DNA of 64,000 nucleotides from NCBI GenBank assembly GCA_020161845.1, contig JAIUNK010000022.1, positions 1 through 64,000 on the forward strand, in the 5' to 3' direction. The translations under genes and the position numbers were made by a program. This document shows, piece by piece, positions 50,076 through 60,018 of the stretch. The notes under the pieces were generated by a model that searched no databases, was not told where the DNA came from, and saw only the letters and a program-made list of their open reading frames with translations. The stretch's first letter is position 1. Each line of letters opens with the position of its first letter. The stretch comes from Actinomycetota bacterium. Lineage in GTDB: Bacteria > Actinomycetota > Actinomycetes > Actinomycetales > Dermatophilaceae.

Positions 50076-53000
50076 GTGTCCGCTCGCGACTTCTCCGCTG
50101 TCCCGGCAGCCACCGGTCTCTACGACCCCGCCTACGAGCACGACGCCTGCGGCGTCGCGATGGTCGCCACCCTGCGCGGCCATGCGGGCCACGACATCGT
50201 CGAGCACGCGCTGATCGCCCTGCGCAACCTCGACCACCGCGGCGCCACCGGCGCGGACCCGCTGGTCGGCGACGGCGCGGGCATCCTCATGCAGGTGCCT
50301 GACGCGTTCCTGCGCGCCGTGACGGGTTTCGAGGTGCCGGCGCCGGGCGCGTACGCCGTGGGCACCGCCTTCCTGCCCGTCGACGCCGCCGAGCGCGCCA
50401 CGACGGTGCGCCGCATCGAAGCCCTGGCCGCCGAGGAGAACTTGGCCGTGCTCGGCTGGCGCGACGTACCGGTGAACGACTCGATCATCGGCAAGGTCGC
50501 CCGCGACGTCATGCCGCACTTCGCCCAGCTGTTCGTCGCGGCCACGGGCACGCGCGAGGGCGCCACCGGGATTGAGCTGGACCGGCTCGCGTTTTGCCTG
50601 CGCAAGCGGGCTGAGCACGAGACCCGGACCTACTTCCCGTCGCTGTCGGCCCGCACCCTGGTCTACAAGGGGATGCTCACCACCGAACAGCTGGACCACT
50701 TCTACCCGGACCTGCACGACGAGCGCGTCGTCACCGAACTCGCGCTGGTGCACAGCCGGTTCTCGACGAACACGTTCCCGAGCTGGCCGCTGGCGCACCC
50801 CTACCGGCTCATCGCGCACAACGGCGAGATCAACACGGTCCGTGGCAACCGCAACTGGATGGCCTCGCGGGAGTCGGTGCTGAAGTCCGACCTCATCCCC
50901 GGCGACCTGTCGCGGCTGTTCCCGATCTGCGACCCGCAGGGCTCGGACTCGGCCAGCTTCGATGAGGTGCTGGAGTTGCTGCACCTCGGCGGCCGGAGCC
51001 TGCCGCACGCCGTCCTGATGATGATCCCGGAGGCCTGGGAGAACCACGGCGAGATGGACGCGGCCCGCAAGGCCTTCTACCAGTTCCACGGCTGCTTCAT
51101 GGAGCCGTGGGACGGGCCGGCCTGCGTGACGTTCACCGACGGCACCCTCATCGGGGCGGTGCTGGACCGCAACGGGCTGCGCCCCGGCCGATACTGGGTC
51201 ACCGACGACGGCCTCGTCGTGCTGGGCAGCGAGGCCGGGGTGCTCGACATCCCCGCTGAACGGATCGTCGAGAAGGGCCGGCTCAGCCCCGGCAAGATGT
51301 TCCTCGTCCACACCGGCCAGCGCCGGATCGTGCCCGACGACGAGGTCAAGGAGAAGCTGGCCGCCAAGCTGCCCTTCGCGCAGTGGCTCAAGGACGGCAT
51401 GGTCCAGCTCAAGGACCTGCCCGAGCGCGAGCACATCCTGCACACCGCCTCCTCGGTGGCGCGACGGCAGCAGACCTTCGGCTACACCAGCGAGGAGCTG
51501 CGGGTCATCCTCGCGCCGATGGCGGCGACCGGCTCCGAGGCGCTCGGGTCGATGGGCACCGACACCCCGATCGCGGTGCTCTCGGACCGGCCGCGGCTGC
51601 TGTTCGACTACTTCAGCCAGCTGTTCGCCCAGGTGACGAACCCGCCGCTGGACGCGATCCGTGAGGAGCTGGTCACCAGCGTCGGCGCCACCGCCGGCCC
51701 GGAATTGAACCTGCTGCAGGTCTCCCCGGAGCACTGCCGGCAGATCGTGCTGCCGTTCCCGGTGATCGACAACGACGAGCTGGCCAAGATCGTGCACATC
51801 GACGCCGACGACTACGACGAGTCCGGCACCGCGACCGTCGTGGTCTCCGGGCTGTACGACGTGGCCGGCGGAGCGGCCGCGATGCAGGCGCGGCTGAAGA
51901 TGATCTTCAAGGAGGTCTCCGGCGCCATCCGGCGCGGCGCCCGATTCGTCGTGCTCTCCGACCGGGACTCCACCATCGACAAGGCCCCCATCCCCTCGCT
52001 GCTGCTCACCGCGGCCGTGCACCACCACCTGATCCGGGAGAAGACCCGCACCCAGGTGGGCCTCATCGTCGAGGCGGGCGATGTCCGCGAGGTGCACCAC
52101 GTCGCGCTGCTGGTCGGCTACGGCGCCGCGGCCGTCAACCCCTACCTGGCGATGGAGACCGTCGAGGACATGGTGCGCTCCCGGGCCATCACCGGGGTCA
52201 CCAGCGAGAAGGCCGTGGCCAACCTCATCAAGGCGCTCGGCAAGGGCGTGCTCAAGGTCATGTCGAAGATGGGCATCTCCACGGTGGCGAGCTACCGCGG
52301 CGCGCAGGTGTTCGAGTGCATCGGCCTGGCCAAGGAGGTCATCGACGACTACTTCACGGGCACGACGAGCCGACTCGGCGGCGTCGGCCTGGACGTCATC
52401 GCCAAGGAGGTCGAGGCGCGCCATCGCACGGCGTACCCGGTCTCCGGCGTCGGCAACGCGCACCGCAAGCTCGCCACGGGCGGTGAGTACCAATGGCGCC
52501 GCGAAGGCGAGCCGCACCTGTTCGACCCGGAGACGGTGTTCCGGCTGCAGCATTCGACGCGGGCCCGGCGGTACGACGAGTTCCGGCAATACACGGCCCG
52601 TGTCGACGGCCAGAGCAAGCGGCTGATGACGCTGCGCGGGCTGTTCGAGTTCGACACGTCCGGGCGCACGCCGATCCCGGTCGAAGAGGTCGAGCCGATC
52701 AGCGCGATCGTCAAGCGCTTCTCGACCGGCGCGATGAGCTATGGCTCGATCAGCAAGGAAGCCCACGAGACGCTCGCCATCGCGATGAACCGGCTCGGCG
52801 CCAAGTCCAACACCGGCGAGGGCGGCGAGGACGTCGACCGGCTGCTCGACGCGACCCGACGCAGCGCGATCAAACAGGTCGCCTCGGGCCGTTTCGGGGT
52901 GACCAGCCACTACCTGACCGAGTCCGACGACATCCAGATCAAGATGGCTCAGGGGGCCAAGCCCGGCGAGGGCGGGCAGCTGCCCGGCGCGAAGGTCTAC

Positions 53001-54626
53001 CCCTGGGTGGCTCGCACCCGGCACTCCACCCCGGGCGTGGGCCTGATCAGCCCGCCGCCACACCACGACATCTACTCCATCGAGGACCTGGCGCAGCTCA
53101 TCCACGACCTCAAGAACGCCAACCCGAGCGCGCGGATTCACGTGAAACTCGTCTCCGAGGTCGGCGTCGGCACGGTCGCGGCGGGCGTGAGCAAGGCCCA
53201 CGCGGACGTCGTCCTGATCTCCGGCCACGACGGCGGCACCGGCGCCTCCCCGCTGACGTCGCTGAAGCACGCCGGTGCGCCCTGGGAGCTGGGCCTCGCC
53301 GAGACCCAGCAGACCCTCGTGCTCAACGACCTCCGCGATCGGATCGTCGTGCAGACCGACGGGCAGCTCAAGACCGGTCGCGACGTCGTCGTCGCCGCGC
53401 TGCTGGGCGCGGAGGAGTTCGGCTTCGCCACGGCCCCACTCGTGGTCAGCGGCTGCATCATGATGCGGGTCTGCCACCAGGACACCTGCCCGGTGGGGAT
53501 CGCGACGCAGAATCCCGAGCTGCGGGCCCGGTTCACCGGCCGGCCGGAGTTCGTGGAGACCTTCTTCGAATGCATCGCGACCGAGGTCCGCGAACTGCTC
53601 GCCCAGCTCGGGTTCCGCTCGATCGCGGAAGCGGTCGGGCAGTCCTCGGTCCTCGACGTGCGCAAGGCGGTGGACCACTGGAAGGCCGCCGGGCTGGACC
53701 TGTCCCCGATCCTGGCCGAGGCGGTGCCGCAGGGCGATTCGGCCCGGTTCTGCACTCAGGGCCAGGACCACGGCTTGGAGCATGCCCTCGACAACGACCT
53801 CATCGCGCAGGCCCGGCCGGCGATCGAGCGGGGTGAGCCGGTGCGTATCGAGGCCACCATCCGCAACGTCAACCGCACCGTCGGCACGATGCTCGGCCAC
53901 GAGGTCACCAAGGCCTACCACGAGGGGCTGCCGGAGGACACCATCACGATCAACCTCACCGGACAGGCGGGCCAGTCGTTCGGGGCCTTCCTTCCGGCGG
54001 GGATCAGCATGCGGCTCTTCGGTGAAGCCAACGACTACGTCGGCAAGGGCCTGTCCGGCGGGCGCATCGCCGTGCGCCCCGAGGACACCGCGCGGTTGGC
54101 CGCGGAGCGCAATGTCATCGCGGGCAATGTCGTCGGGTACGGCGCGACCAGCGGCGAGATCTTCCTACGGGGCACCGCCGGGGAACGCTTCTGCGTGCGC
54201 AACTCCGGCGCCAGCGCGGTCGTCGAAGGGGTCGGTGACCACGGCTGCGAATACATGACCGGCGGCACCGTGCTGGTGCTCGGGCCGACCGGGCGCAACT
54301 TCGCGGCGGGCATGTCGGGCGGCGTCGCCTACGTCCTCGACCTCGAACCCCGCCGGGTCAACCCCGAGCTTGTGGACATCCTGGCGGTGCGCGACGACGA
54401 CGCCGACCGCATCGAGACCCTGCTGCGCCGCCACCAGGAGGCGACCGGTTCCCCGGTCGCCGCGCAGCTGCTGGCCGACTGGCCGGCCGCTCGCACCCGT
54501 TTCTCGCTCGTGCTGCCTCGCGACTACCAGCGCGTCCTGGACGTGCGGGCGGCCGCGGAGGCGGACGGGCTCGACCCCGACGGCTCCCAGGTCTGGGAGC
54601 GGATCATGGAGGCCTCCCGTGGCTGA
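50076..54626 (+). CDS. gltB: Glutamate synthase (NADPH) large subunit
   Basis: GOGAT alpha subunit of 1516 residues: makes two glutamates from glutamine and 2-oxoglutarate. Class II amidotransferase domain with nucleophile Cys25 after a short propeptide ([11 protein letters not shown]), central domain, FMN domain ([50 protein letters not shown]), 3Fe-4S cluster cysteines ([17 protein letters not shown]) and a C-terminal beta-helix GXGXG domain ([16 protein letters not shown]). The GTG at 50076 follows AAAGGACGG. gltD overlaps its end. With GlnA1 this forms the GS-GOGAT route. Confidence 0.97.
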   Translation: MSARDFSAVPAATGLYDPAYEHDACGVAMVATLRGHAGHDIVEHALIALRNLDHRGATGADPLVGDGAGILMQVPDAFLRAVTGFEVPAPGAYAVGTAFLPVDAAERATTVRRIEALAAEENLAVLGWRDVPVNDSIIGKVARDVMPHFAQLFVAATGTREGATGIELDRLAFCLRKRAEHETRTYFPSLSARTLVYKGMLTTEQLDHFYPDLHDERVVTELALVHSRFSTNTFPSWPLAHPYRLIAHNGEINTVRGNRNWMASRESVLKSDLIPGDLSRLFPICDPQGSDSASFDEVLELLHLGGRSLPHAVLMMIPEAWENHGEMDAARKAFYQFHGCFMEPWDGPACVTFTDGTLIGAVLDRNGLRPGRYWVTDDGLVVLGSEAGVLDIPAERIVEKGRLSPGKMFLVHTGQRRIVPDDEVKEKLAAKLPFAQWLKDGMVQLKDLPEREHILHTASSVARRQQTFGYTSEELRVILAPMAATGSEALGSMGTDTPIAVLSDRPRLLFDYFSQLFAQVTNPPLDAIREELVTSVGATAGPELNLLQVSPEHCRQIVLPFPVIDNDELAKIVHIDADDYDESGTATVVVSGLYDVAGGAAAMQARLKMIFKEVSGAIRRGARFVVLSDRDSTIDKAPIPSLLLTAAVHHHLIREKTRTQVGLIVEAGDVREVHHVALLVGYGAAAVNPYLAMETVEDMVRSRAITGVTSEKAVANLIKALGKGVLKVMSKMGISTVASYRGAQVFECIGLAKEVIDDYFTGTTSRLGGVGLDVIAKEVEARHRTAYPVSGVGNAHRKLATGGEYQWRREGEPHLFDPETVFRLQHSTRARRYDEFRQYTARVDGQSKRLMTLRGLFEFDTSGRTPIPVEEVEPISAIVKRFSTGAMSYGSISKEAHETLAIAMNRLGAKSNTGEGGEDVDRLLDATRRSAIKQVASGRFGVTSHYLTESDDIQIKMAQGAKPGEGGQLPGAKVYPWVARTRHSTPGVGLISPPPHHDIYSIEDLAQLIHDLKNANPSARIHVKLVSEVGVGTVAAGVSKAHADVVLISGHDGGTGASPLTSLKHAGAPWELGLAETQQTLVLNDLRDRIVVQTDGQLKTGRDVVVAALLGAEEFGFATAPLVVSGCIMMRVCHQDTCPVGIATQNPELRARFTGRPEFVETFFECIATEVRELLAQLGFRSIAEAVGQSSVLDVRKAVDHWKAAGLDLSPILAEAVPQGDSARFCTQGQDHGLEHALDNDLIAQARPAIERGEPVRIEATIRNVNRTVGTMLGHEVTKAYHEGLPEDTITINLTGQAGQSFGAFLPAGISMRLFGEANDYVGKGLSGGRIAVRPEDTARLAAERNVIAGNVVGYGATSGEIFLRGTAGERFCVRNSGASAVVEGVGDHGCEYMTGGTVLVLGPTGRNFAAGMSGGVAYVLDLEPRRVNPELVDILAVRDDDADRIETLLRRHQEATGSPVAAQLLADWPAARTRFSLVLPRDYQRVLDVRAAAEADGLDPDGSQVWERIMEASRG

Positions 54627-56076
54627 CCCCCAGGGTTTCCTGAAGAACCGCGACCGTCAGCTGCCGTCGCGGCGTCCGGTGCCGATCCGGCTACGGGACT
54701 GGCACGAGGTCTACGAACCGCAGGACGTCCGCGAGCTGCAGGATCAGGCCGGGCGCTGCATGGACTGCGGGATTCCGTTCTGCCACAGCGGATGTCCGCT
54801 GGGCAACATCATCCCGGAGTGGAACAGTTTCGCCTGGAACGGCCGCTGGGGCGATGCCATCGAGCGGCTGCACGCGACGAACAACTTCCCCGAGTTCACT
54901 GGGCGGCTCTGCCCCGCGCCGTGCGAGACGGCCTGTGTGCTGGGCATCAACCAGCCGGCCGTGACGATCAAGCAGATCGAGGTCACGATCATCGACCGGG
55001 CCTTCGACGACGGCCGGGTCATGCCGATGCCCCCCGAGCGGCTCTCGGGTCGCACCGTCGCCGTGGTGGGCTCCGGCCCGGCCGGTCTGGCCGTCGCCCA
55101 GCAGCTCACCCGCGCCGGCCACACCGTCGCGGTCTACGAGCGCGCCGACAAGGCGGGCGGCCTGCTGCGCTACGGCATCCCCGAGTTCAAGATGGAAAAG
55201 CACGTGCTGGACCGGCGGCTGGCGCAGATGCGGGCCGAAGGCACCCGGTTCCGCACGGGGGTGAAGGTGGGGGAGGACCTCACCGGCCGGGAGCTGCGCA
55301 AGCGGTACGACGCCGTGGTGCTCGCTACCGGGGCCACCGTGCCGCGGGATCTGCCCGTGCCCGGGCGTCAGCTCGACGGGGTCGTTCAGGCCATGACGTA
55401 TCTGCCGCAGGCCAACCGGGTCGCCCTGGGCCAGCCGGTGGAACGCCAGATCCTGGCCACCGACAAGGACGTGATCGTGATCGGCGGCGGCGACACCGGC
55501 GCCGACTGCATCGGCACCGCGCTGCGGCAGCGGGCCCGGTCGGTGACCAGCCTGGAGATCATGCCGCGGCCGCCGGAGCAGCGCGCCGACGCCCACCCGT
55601 GGCCCACCTATCCGATGCTGTTCCGGATCGCCAGCGCCCACGAGGAGGGCGGGGAGCGGGTCTACTCGGTCAACACCAAGGAGATCATCGGCGACGAGCT
55701 GGGCAATGTGGCCGGGCTGCGACTGACCGAGGTGCGGCTGGAGAACGGGACGTTCGTCGAGGTCGAGGGCACCGAGCAGGTGCTGCCCGCGCAGCTGATC
55801 CTGCTCGCGATGGGCTTCACCGGACCGGAGCAGGCCGGCGTCGTCGAGCAGCTCGGCGTCGACCTCGACGCCCGCGGCAACATCGTGCGCGACGACACCT
55901 ACATGAGCAGCGTGCCCGGCGTCTTCGTCGCCGGCGACTGCGGCCGGGGCCAGTCCCTCATCGTCTGGGCCATCGCCGAGGGTCGGGCCTGCGCGCACGG
56001 GGTGGACGCCTGGCTCACCGGTGAGTCGGCCCTGCCGCGGCCGGTCAGCCCCACCGATCGCCCACTCACGGTCTAG
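54619..56076 (+). CDS. gltD: Glutamate synthase small subunit
   Basis: GOGAT beta subunit (485 residues) that feeds NADPH electrons to GltB. N-terminal Cys-rich region for 4Fe-4S clusters ([14 protein letters not shown] and [13 protein letters not shown]), FAD site [22 protein letters not shown] site [18 protein letters not shown] and C-terminal [22 protein letters not shown] start at 54619, within the last eight bases of gltB and after GGAGG, so translation is coupled. Confidence 0.96.
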   Translation: MADPQGFLKNRDRQLPSRRPVPIRLRDWHEVYEPQDVRELQDQAGRCMDCGIPFCHSGCPLGNIIPEWNSFAWNGRWGDAIERLHATNNFPEFTGRLCPAPCETACVLGINQPAVTIKQIEVTIIDRAFDDGRVMPMPPERLSGRTVAVVGSGPAGLAVAQQLTRAGHTVAVYERADKAGGLLRYGIPEFKMEKHVLDRRLAQMRAEGTRFRTGVKVGEDLTGRELRKRYDAVVLATGATVPRDLPVPGRQLDGVVQAMTYLPQANRVALGQPVERQILATDKDVIVIGGGDTGADCIGTALRQRARSVTSLEIMPRPPEQRADAHPWPTYPMLFRIASAHEEGGERVYSVNTKEIIGDELGNVAGLRLTEVRLENGTFVEVEGTEQVLPAQLILLAMGFTGPEQAGVVEQLGVDLDARGNIVRDDTYMSSVPGVFVAGDCGRGQSLIVWAIAEGRACAHGVDAWLTGESALPRPVSPTDRPLTV

Positions 56077-56193
56077 GGACCCGGACCACGTACGCCGGGT
56101 GCTGCGCAGAAATTTGCCCGCCCGGCACTCGGCGTACACCTGCCCGACCACCGCCATCCGCCGAGCCTGTGCGGCGGGTCAACCGGGCCACCG

Positions 56194-56199
56194 TAGAAT
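56194..56199 (+). promoter_or_regulatory. Leaderless -10 element, pyk
   Basis: TAGAAT, seven bases, ATG at 56207. Close to the TANNNT consensus and no Shine-Dalgarno sequence. Confidence 0.6.
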
Positions 56200-56206
56200 C
56201 GAATTC

Positions 56207-57625
56207 ATGCGCCGAGCCAAGATCGTCTGCACCATCGGCCCCGCGGTGGACTCTCCCGAGAAGATCCGGGCGCTGGTCGACGCCGGGATGGACGTGGCCC
56301 GGATCAACCGCTCACACGGCTCGTACGAGGACGCCGAGCGGCACATCGCGATGGTGCGTGAGGCCGCCGAGGCGGCCGGCCGCCAGGTGGGTGTGCTGGT
56401 CGACCTCCAGGGACCGAAGATCCGCACCGGCCGGTTCGCCGGCGGCCCCGTGCTGCTCAACGACGGCGACCGGTTCACGATCACGACGGAGGACGTCGAG
56501 GGCGACAAGGACCGGGTGTCCACCACGTTCAAGGGCCTGCCCGGCGACGTGCACCCCGGCGACACGCTGCTCGTCGATGACGGCAAGATCAACCTTCGGG
56601 CTGTCGCGGTGACCCCGACCGAGGTGATCACCGAGGTCACCGAGGGTGGCACCATCTCCAACAACAAGGGCATCAACCTGCCCGGCGTACCGGTCAGCGT
56701 TCCCGCCCTCTCCGAGAAGGACGAGGACGACCTGCGCTGGGCGTTGCGGGTCGGCGCGGACTGGATCGCGCTGTCGTTCGTGCGGGACGCCCGCGACGTC
56801 ATCCGCTGCCACGAGATCATGGAGGACGAGGACGTCCGCCGCCCGGTCCTGGCCAAGATCGAGAAGCCGCAGGCCGTCGCCAACCTGACCGAGATCGTCC
56901 GGGCCTTCGACGGCATCATGGTCGCCCGGGGCGACCTGGGCGTGGAGATGCCGCTGGAGGAGGTCCCGCTCGTCCAGAAGCAGGCCATCGAGCTGGCCCG
57001 CCGGGAGGCCAAGCCGGTCATCGTGGCCACCCAGGTGCTGGAGTCGATGATCGACAACAGCCGCCCCACTCGCGCCGAGGCCAGCGACTGCGCCAACGCC
57101 GTGCTGGACGGCACCGACGCGATCATGCTGTCGGGGGAGACCAGCGTGGGCGCCTGGCCCATCCAGGCCGTCAAGACGATGGCCCGCATCATCGAGAACA
57201 CCGAGGACCACGGGATGGGGCGGATTCCACCGCTCGGCACCGAACCGTCCACGGTGGGGGGCGCCGTCACCGCCGCCGCGGCCCGGATCGGGCACAACCT
57301 GCACGCGAAATATCTGGTGTGCTTCACCTCCTCCGGCGACTCCGCCCGTCGCCTGTCGCGGGTGCGGGCCGATCTGCCGATGCTGGCGTTCTCCAACGAC
57401 CCGCAGACCGCGCGGCGGCTCACCCTCACCTGGGGCACCCGAACCTTCGTCGTACCGAAGTTCCGGCACATGTCGACGATGGTCGAGGCCGTCGACCAGG
57501 CGCTGCTCGCCGAGGGTGTGGTCACCGACGGGGACGTGCTGGTGGTGGTGGCGGGACGACCGTACGGCGTGAGCGGCACGACGAACAGCCTGCGCGTGCA
57601 CGTCGTGGGCAGCCTGGACAGCTGA
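56207..57625 (+). CDS. pyk: Pyruvate kinase
   Basis: Last step of glycolysis: PEP + ADP to pyruvate + ATP. 472 residues. RRAKIVCTIGPAVDSPEKI, MDVARINRSHGSYEDA, signature KIEKPQAVANLTEIVRAFDGIMVARGDLGVE (in parts), KPVIVATQVLESMI and SGETSVGAWPIQAV; C-terminal effector domain from about 345. Start is the ATG at 56207, fixed by the -10 element; longer frames run through the gap after gltD. Confidence 0.97.
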   Translation: MRRAKIVCTIGPAVDSPEKIRALVDAGMDVARINRSHGSYEDAERHIAMVREAAEAAGRQVGVLVDLQGPKIRTGRFAGGPVLLNDGDRFTITTEDVEGDKDRVSTTFKGLPGDVHPGDTLLVDDGKINLRAVAVTPTEVITEVTEGGTISNNKGINLPGVPVSVPALSEKDEDDLRWALRVGADWIALSFVRDARDVIRCHEIMEDEDVRRPVLAKIEKPQAVANLTEIVRAFDGIMVARGDLGVEMPLEEVPLVQKQAIELARREAKPVIVATQVLESMIDNSRPTRAEASDCANAVLDGTDAIMLSGETSVGAWPIQAVKTMARIIENTEDHGMGRIPPLGTEPSTVGGAVTAAAARIGHNLHAKYLVCFTSSGDSARRLSRVRADLPMLAFSNDPQTARRLTLTWGTRTFVVPKFRHMSTMVEAVDQALLAEGVVTDGDVLVVVAGRPYGVSGTTNSLRVHVVGSLDS

Positions 57626-57630
57626 GCACG

Positions 57631-57636
57631 TATACT
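57631..57636 (+). promoter_or_regulatory. Promoter -10 element of tRNA-Leu
   Basis: TATACT just past the pyk stop codon; 72 bp before the mature tRNA 5' end. A close match to TATAAT. Confidence 0.5.
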
Positions 57637-57707
57637 CAGGCCGCGCAGTCGGATTCTCGCGGGTACCCCGCGGGGTCACCGGCGGCGCACCCGGGCCGAC
57701 GGCCCGC

Positions 57708-57793
57708 GCCGGGATGGTGGAATGGCAGACACGGGGCACTCAAAATGCTCTGCCCGCAAGGGCGTGGGGGTTCAAGTCCCCCTCCCGGCACCA
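57708..57793 (+). tRNA. tRNA-Leu (anticodon CAA)
   Basis: Acceptor arms GCCGGGA and TCCCGGC pair; discriminator A57790; CCA encoded at 57791-57793. Anticodon loop CTCAAAA with CAA at 57741-57743 (reads UUG). A long variable arm (CTGCCCGCAAGGGCGTG region) marks it as class II, and GGGGGTTCAAGTCCCCC is the T arm. Confidence 0.96.
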
Positions 57794-57909
57794 CCGCTGA
57801 ACAACCCCGCCAAGCCGTGCCGCCCTTTGCGTCCGGGCGGACCTCCGGGACCGCGGCCGGGAGAGGCTCCGACGCCGCCTCGGGAGGCGAGCGGGACCTG
57901 GCATCCCCC

Positions 57910-57915
57910 TAAGAT
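57910..57915 (+). promoter_or_regulatory. Leaderless -10 element, pdtaR
   Basis: TAAGAT, six bases, GTG at 57922. No Shine-Dalgarno sequence. Confidence 0.6.
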
Positions 57916-57921
57916 GGCGAC

Positions 57922-58599
57922 GTGACAGACAAGCCGAGCACCCCCGTCCCCAGCCCGCCGCCGCCGCGTACCCAGCCGGAGACGGCGCAGGACACCGCCG
58001 CACGCAGTGGCATCCGCGGCGTCCGGGTGCTGGTGGCGGAGGACGAGGCCCTGATCCGACTGGACCTGGCCGAGATGCTGGCCGACAGCGGGTACGACGT
58101 GGTGGCGCAGGCCAGCGACGGCGAGCAGGCCGTCGACCTCGCCCGGGAGCACAAGCCCGACCTGGTGATCCTCGACGTGAAGATGCCGGTCAAGGACGGC
58201 ATCTCCGCGGCGGAGACGATCGGCAAGGAGCGCATCGCCCCGTGCGTCATGCTGACCGCGTTCAGCGACCGGGACCTGGTCGAACGGGCCCGCGACGCGG
58301 GGGTCATGGCCTACGTCGTCAAGCCGTTCACCATCGACGACCTGCGCCCGGCCATCGACATCGCCCGCTCGCGGTGGGTCGAGTTGCACGCCCTCGAGGA
58401 GGAGATCGCGGACCTGGGCGAGCGGCTGGAGACCCGCAAGACCGTGGACCGGGCCAAGGGCATCCTGATGGAGCAGATGGGCCTGACCGAGTCCGAAGCG
58501 TTCCGGTGGATCCAGAAGACCGCGATGGATCGGCGGTTGGGGATGCGCGACGTGGCCCAGCTGGTCGTCGACGGGCTGCCGTCCGGCAAGAAGAAGTAG
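57922..58599 (+). CDS. pdtaR: ANTAR-domain response regulator (PdtaR-like)
   Basis: RNA-binding response regulator of 225 residues, similar to Rv1626/PdtaR. Receiver domain (about 33-150) with LVAEDEALIR, phosphoacceptor Asp85 in VILDVKMPVKDG, Thr in MLTAFS and Lys in VVKPF; helical linker; ANTAR domain (about 160-220) with LETRKTVDRAKGILMEQMGLTESEAF and hydrophobic core residues that bind paired hexaloop RNA hairpins. ANTAR proteins prevent transcription termination. The kinase (PdtaS) is not in the window. A proline-rich N-terminal extension of about 30 residues is present. Confidence 0.9.
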   Translation: MTDKPSTPVPSPPPPRTQPETAQDTAARSGIRGVRVLVAEDEALIRLDLAEMLADSGYDVVAQASDGEQAVDLAREHKPDLVILDVKMPVKDGISAAETIGKERIAPCVMLTAFSDRDLVERARDAGVMAYVVKPFTIDDLRPAIDIARSRWVELHALEEEIADLGERLETRKTVDRAKGILMEQMGLTESEAFRWIQKTAMDRRLGMRDVAQLVVDGLPSGKKK

Positions 58600-58657
58600 A
58601 GCGGCCCAGCCGGGGAGCAACGCGCCGGTCAGCCGGGGTCCTCGGGCGGCGGCCTGG

Positions 58658-59431
58658 TCAGCGGGCGACCAAGGACGTCAGGATCGGGGCGACGATGAGC
58701 GCGGGGAGCATGTCCCCGACGGGGACCTGCCTGATCTTCAACAGGCGCAGCCCGATTCCGGCCAGCACCAGGCCGCCGGTCGCGGTCAGCGCGGCGATCT
58801 GAGCGGCCGGCATGACCGCGCCGAGCAGCATCCCGACCAGCGTCAGCGCCCCCTGGACCACCAGCACCGACGCCGCTGCCGCGAGCACCCCGATGCCGAA
58901 CGACGCGGCGAACGCCATCGAGGCGAACCCGTCGAGCACGGACTTCACGGCGAGCTTGTCGATGCCGCGGCCGAGTCCGTCGTCGAGCGATCCGAGGATG
59001 GTCAGCGGCCCGACGCAGAACAGCAGTGTCGCGGTCAGCCAGCCCTGGGTGAACCGATCGGCCTCGACCTGCTCGGCGGCACCGTCCAGCGCGCGGCCGC
59101 GGCGCCGAGCCGACCATCGCGCGGCGGCGTCGCCGAGCGACTCCAAGCGGCTCTCGATGCGCAGCATCGACCCGGCGATACCCCCGATGAGCAGGCTGCC
59201 CAGCACGATGAGCACCGGGGCGCCGGTGCCGACCGCGGTCGTCAGGGCGGGGTCGACGACCGCCGCGGCCGAGAGCGCCGCCATCATCAGGGTGACCAGG
59301 CCCAGACAGTCCGTGACCAGGTCACGAGTGCGCTCCGGCAGGCGATTGCCGATCAGCATGCCCAGCAGCGAACCGACGACGACGGCGGCGGCATTGAGCA
59401 GCGTGCCGACGCCCGGGAACCCGCCGGTCAT
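58658..59431 (-). CDS. DUF554 family membrane protein
   Basis: Integral membrane protein of 257 residues with about seven hydrophobic segments (VGTLLNAAAVVVGSLLGMLI, LGLVTLMMAALSAAAV, VLIVLGSLLIGGIAGSML, and three or four more). The start (GTLLNAAAVVVGSLLGMLIG), the FCVGPLTILGSLDDGL motif and KSVLDGFASMAFAAS are typical of DUF554, a putative transporter family of unknown substrate. Ten bases after the thioesterase gene, same strand. Confidence 0.85.
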   Translation of the reverse strand: MTGGFPGVGTLLNAAAVVVGSLLGMLIGNRLPERTRDLVTDCLGLVTLMMAALSAAAVVDPALTTAVGTGAPVLIVLGSLLIGGIAGSMLRIESRLESLGDAAARWSARRRGRALDGAAEQVEADRFTQGWLTATLLFCVGPLTILGSLDDGLGRGIDKLAVKSVLDGFASMAFAASFGIGVLAAAASVLVVQGALTLVGMLLGAVMPAAQIAALTATGGLVLAGIGLRLLKIRQVPVGDMLPALIVAPILTSLVAR

Positions 59432-59441
59432 GGCCGTCCGC

Positions 59442-59966
59442 TCATGCGCCGGGGGTCACCTCGTCGCCGGCGCCATCGTCGGAGTCCACCACGCCCTCCG
59501 GGTCGACCGAAGCCCCGGGCGCACGATCGATCAACATGCAGGTCAGCCGCGACGTACAGACCCGCTTGTCCCGCTCGTCCACGATGACGATCTCGTAGGT
59601 GGCGGCGCTGCTGCCGGCGTGGATCTTGGTCGCGGTGCCGGTCACGTAGCCGCTGCGGACTGCGCGGTGGTGGGTGCAGTTGAGCTCCACCCCGACGGCC
59701 AGCCGACCGATCGTGTGCGCGTGATAGGCGGCGGCGATGGAGCCGAGGGTCTCGGCGAGGACCGCGCTGGCGCCGCCGTGCAGCAGGCCGTAGGGCTGCC
59801 GGTTCGGCTCGACGGGCATCGTGCCGGTGGTCAGTTCGGCGCCGGCTGCGGTGACGTCGATGCCCATCCGGCCGACCAGCGTCTCGTCTCGGGTGAGGAT
59901 CACCCCGGCGGGCAGCGCCGTGCTGGGTGCGCCGTCGGATGTGCTGCCCCAGGCCGCGTTGCTCAC
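59442..59966 (-). CDS. Hotdog-fold thioesterase (PaaI/MenI-like)
   Basis: Acyl-CoA thioesterase of 174 residues with the PaaI-type hotdog fold: PVEPNRQPYGLLHGGASAVLAETLGS carries the HGG motif and the catalytic Glu/Asp in the helix. In actinobacteria close relatives release 1,4-dihydroxy-2-naphthoyl-CoA (MenI) or phenylacetyl-CoA intermediates; the choice is not decidable here. The GTG at 59966 follows CAGGAG. Divergent from polA. Confidence 0.87.
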   Translation of the reverse strand: MSNAAWGSTSDGAPSTALPAGVILTRDETLVGRMGIDVTAAGAELTTGTMPVEPNRQPYGLLHGGASAVLAETLGSIAAAYHAHTIGRLAVGVELNCTHHRAVRSGYVTGTATKIHAGSSAATYEIVIVDERDKRVCTSRLTCMLIDRAPGASVDPEGVVDSDDGAGDEVTPGA

Positions 59967-60005
59967 GGGCGTGCTCCTGCCGTTTTCGATGTCGGGGGTC
60001 GGGCC

Positions 60006-60011
60006 TAGGCT
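60006..60011 (+). promoter_or_regulatory. Leaderless -10 element, polA
   Basis: TAGGCT, seven bases, GTG at 60019. No Shine-Dalgarno sequence. Confidence 0.6.
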
Positions 60012-60018
60012 GCCACAT

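Noticed and set aside
50040-53921. Open frame of 1293 codons antisense to gltB
   Set aside because: gltB has full motifs over the whole span; the antisense product shows only composition-driven sequence.
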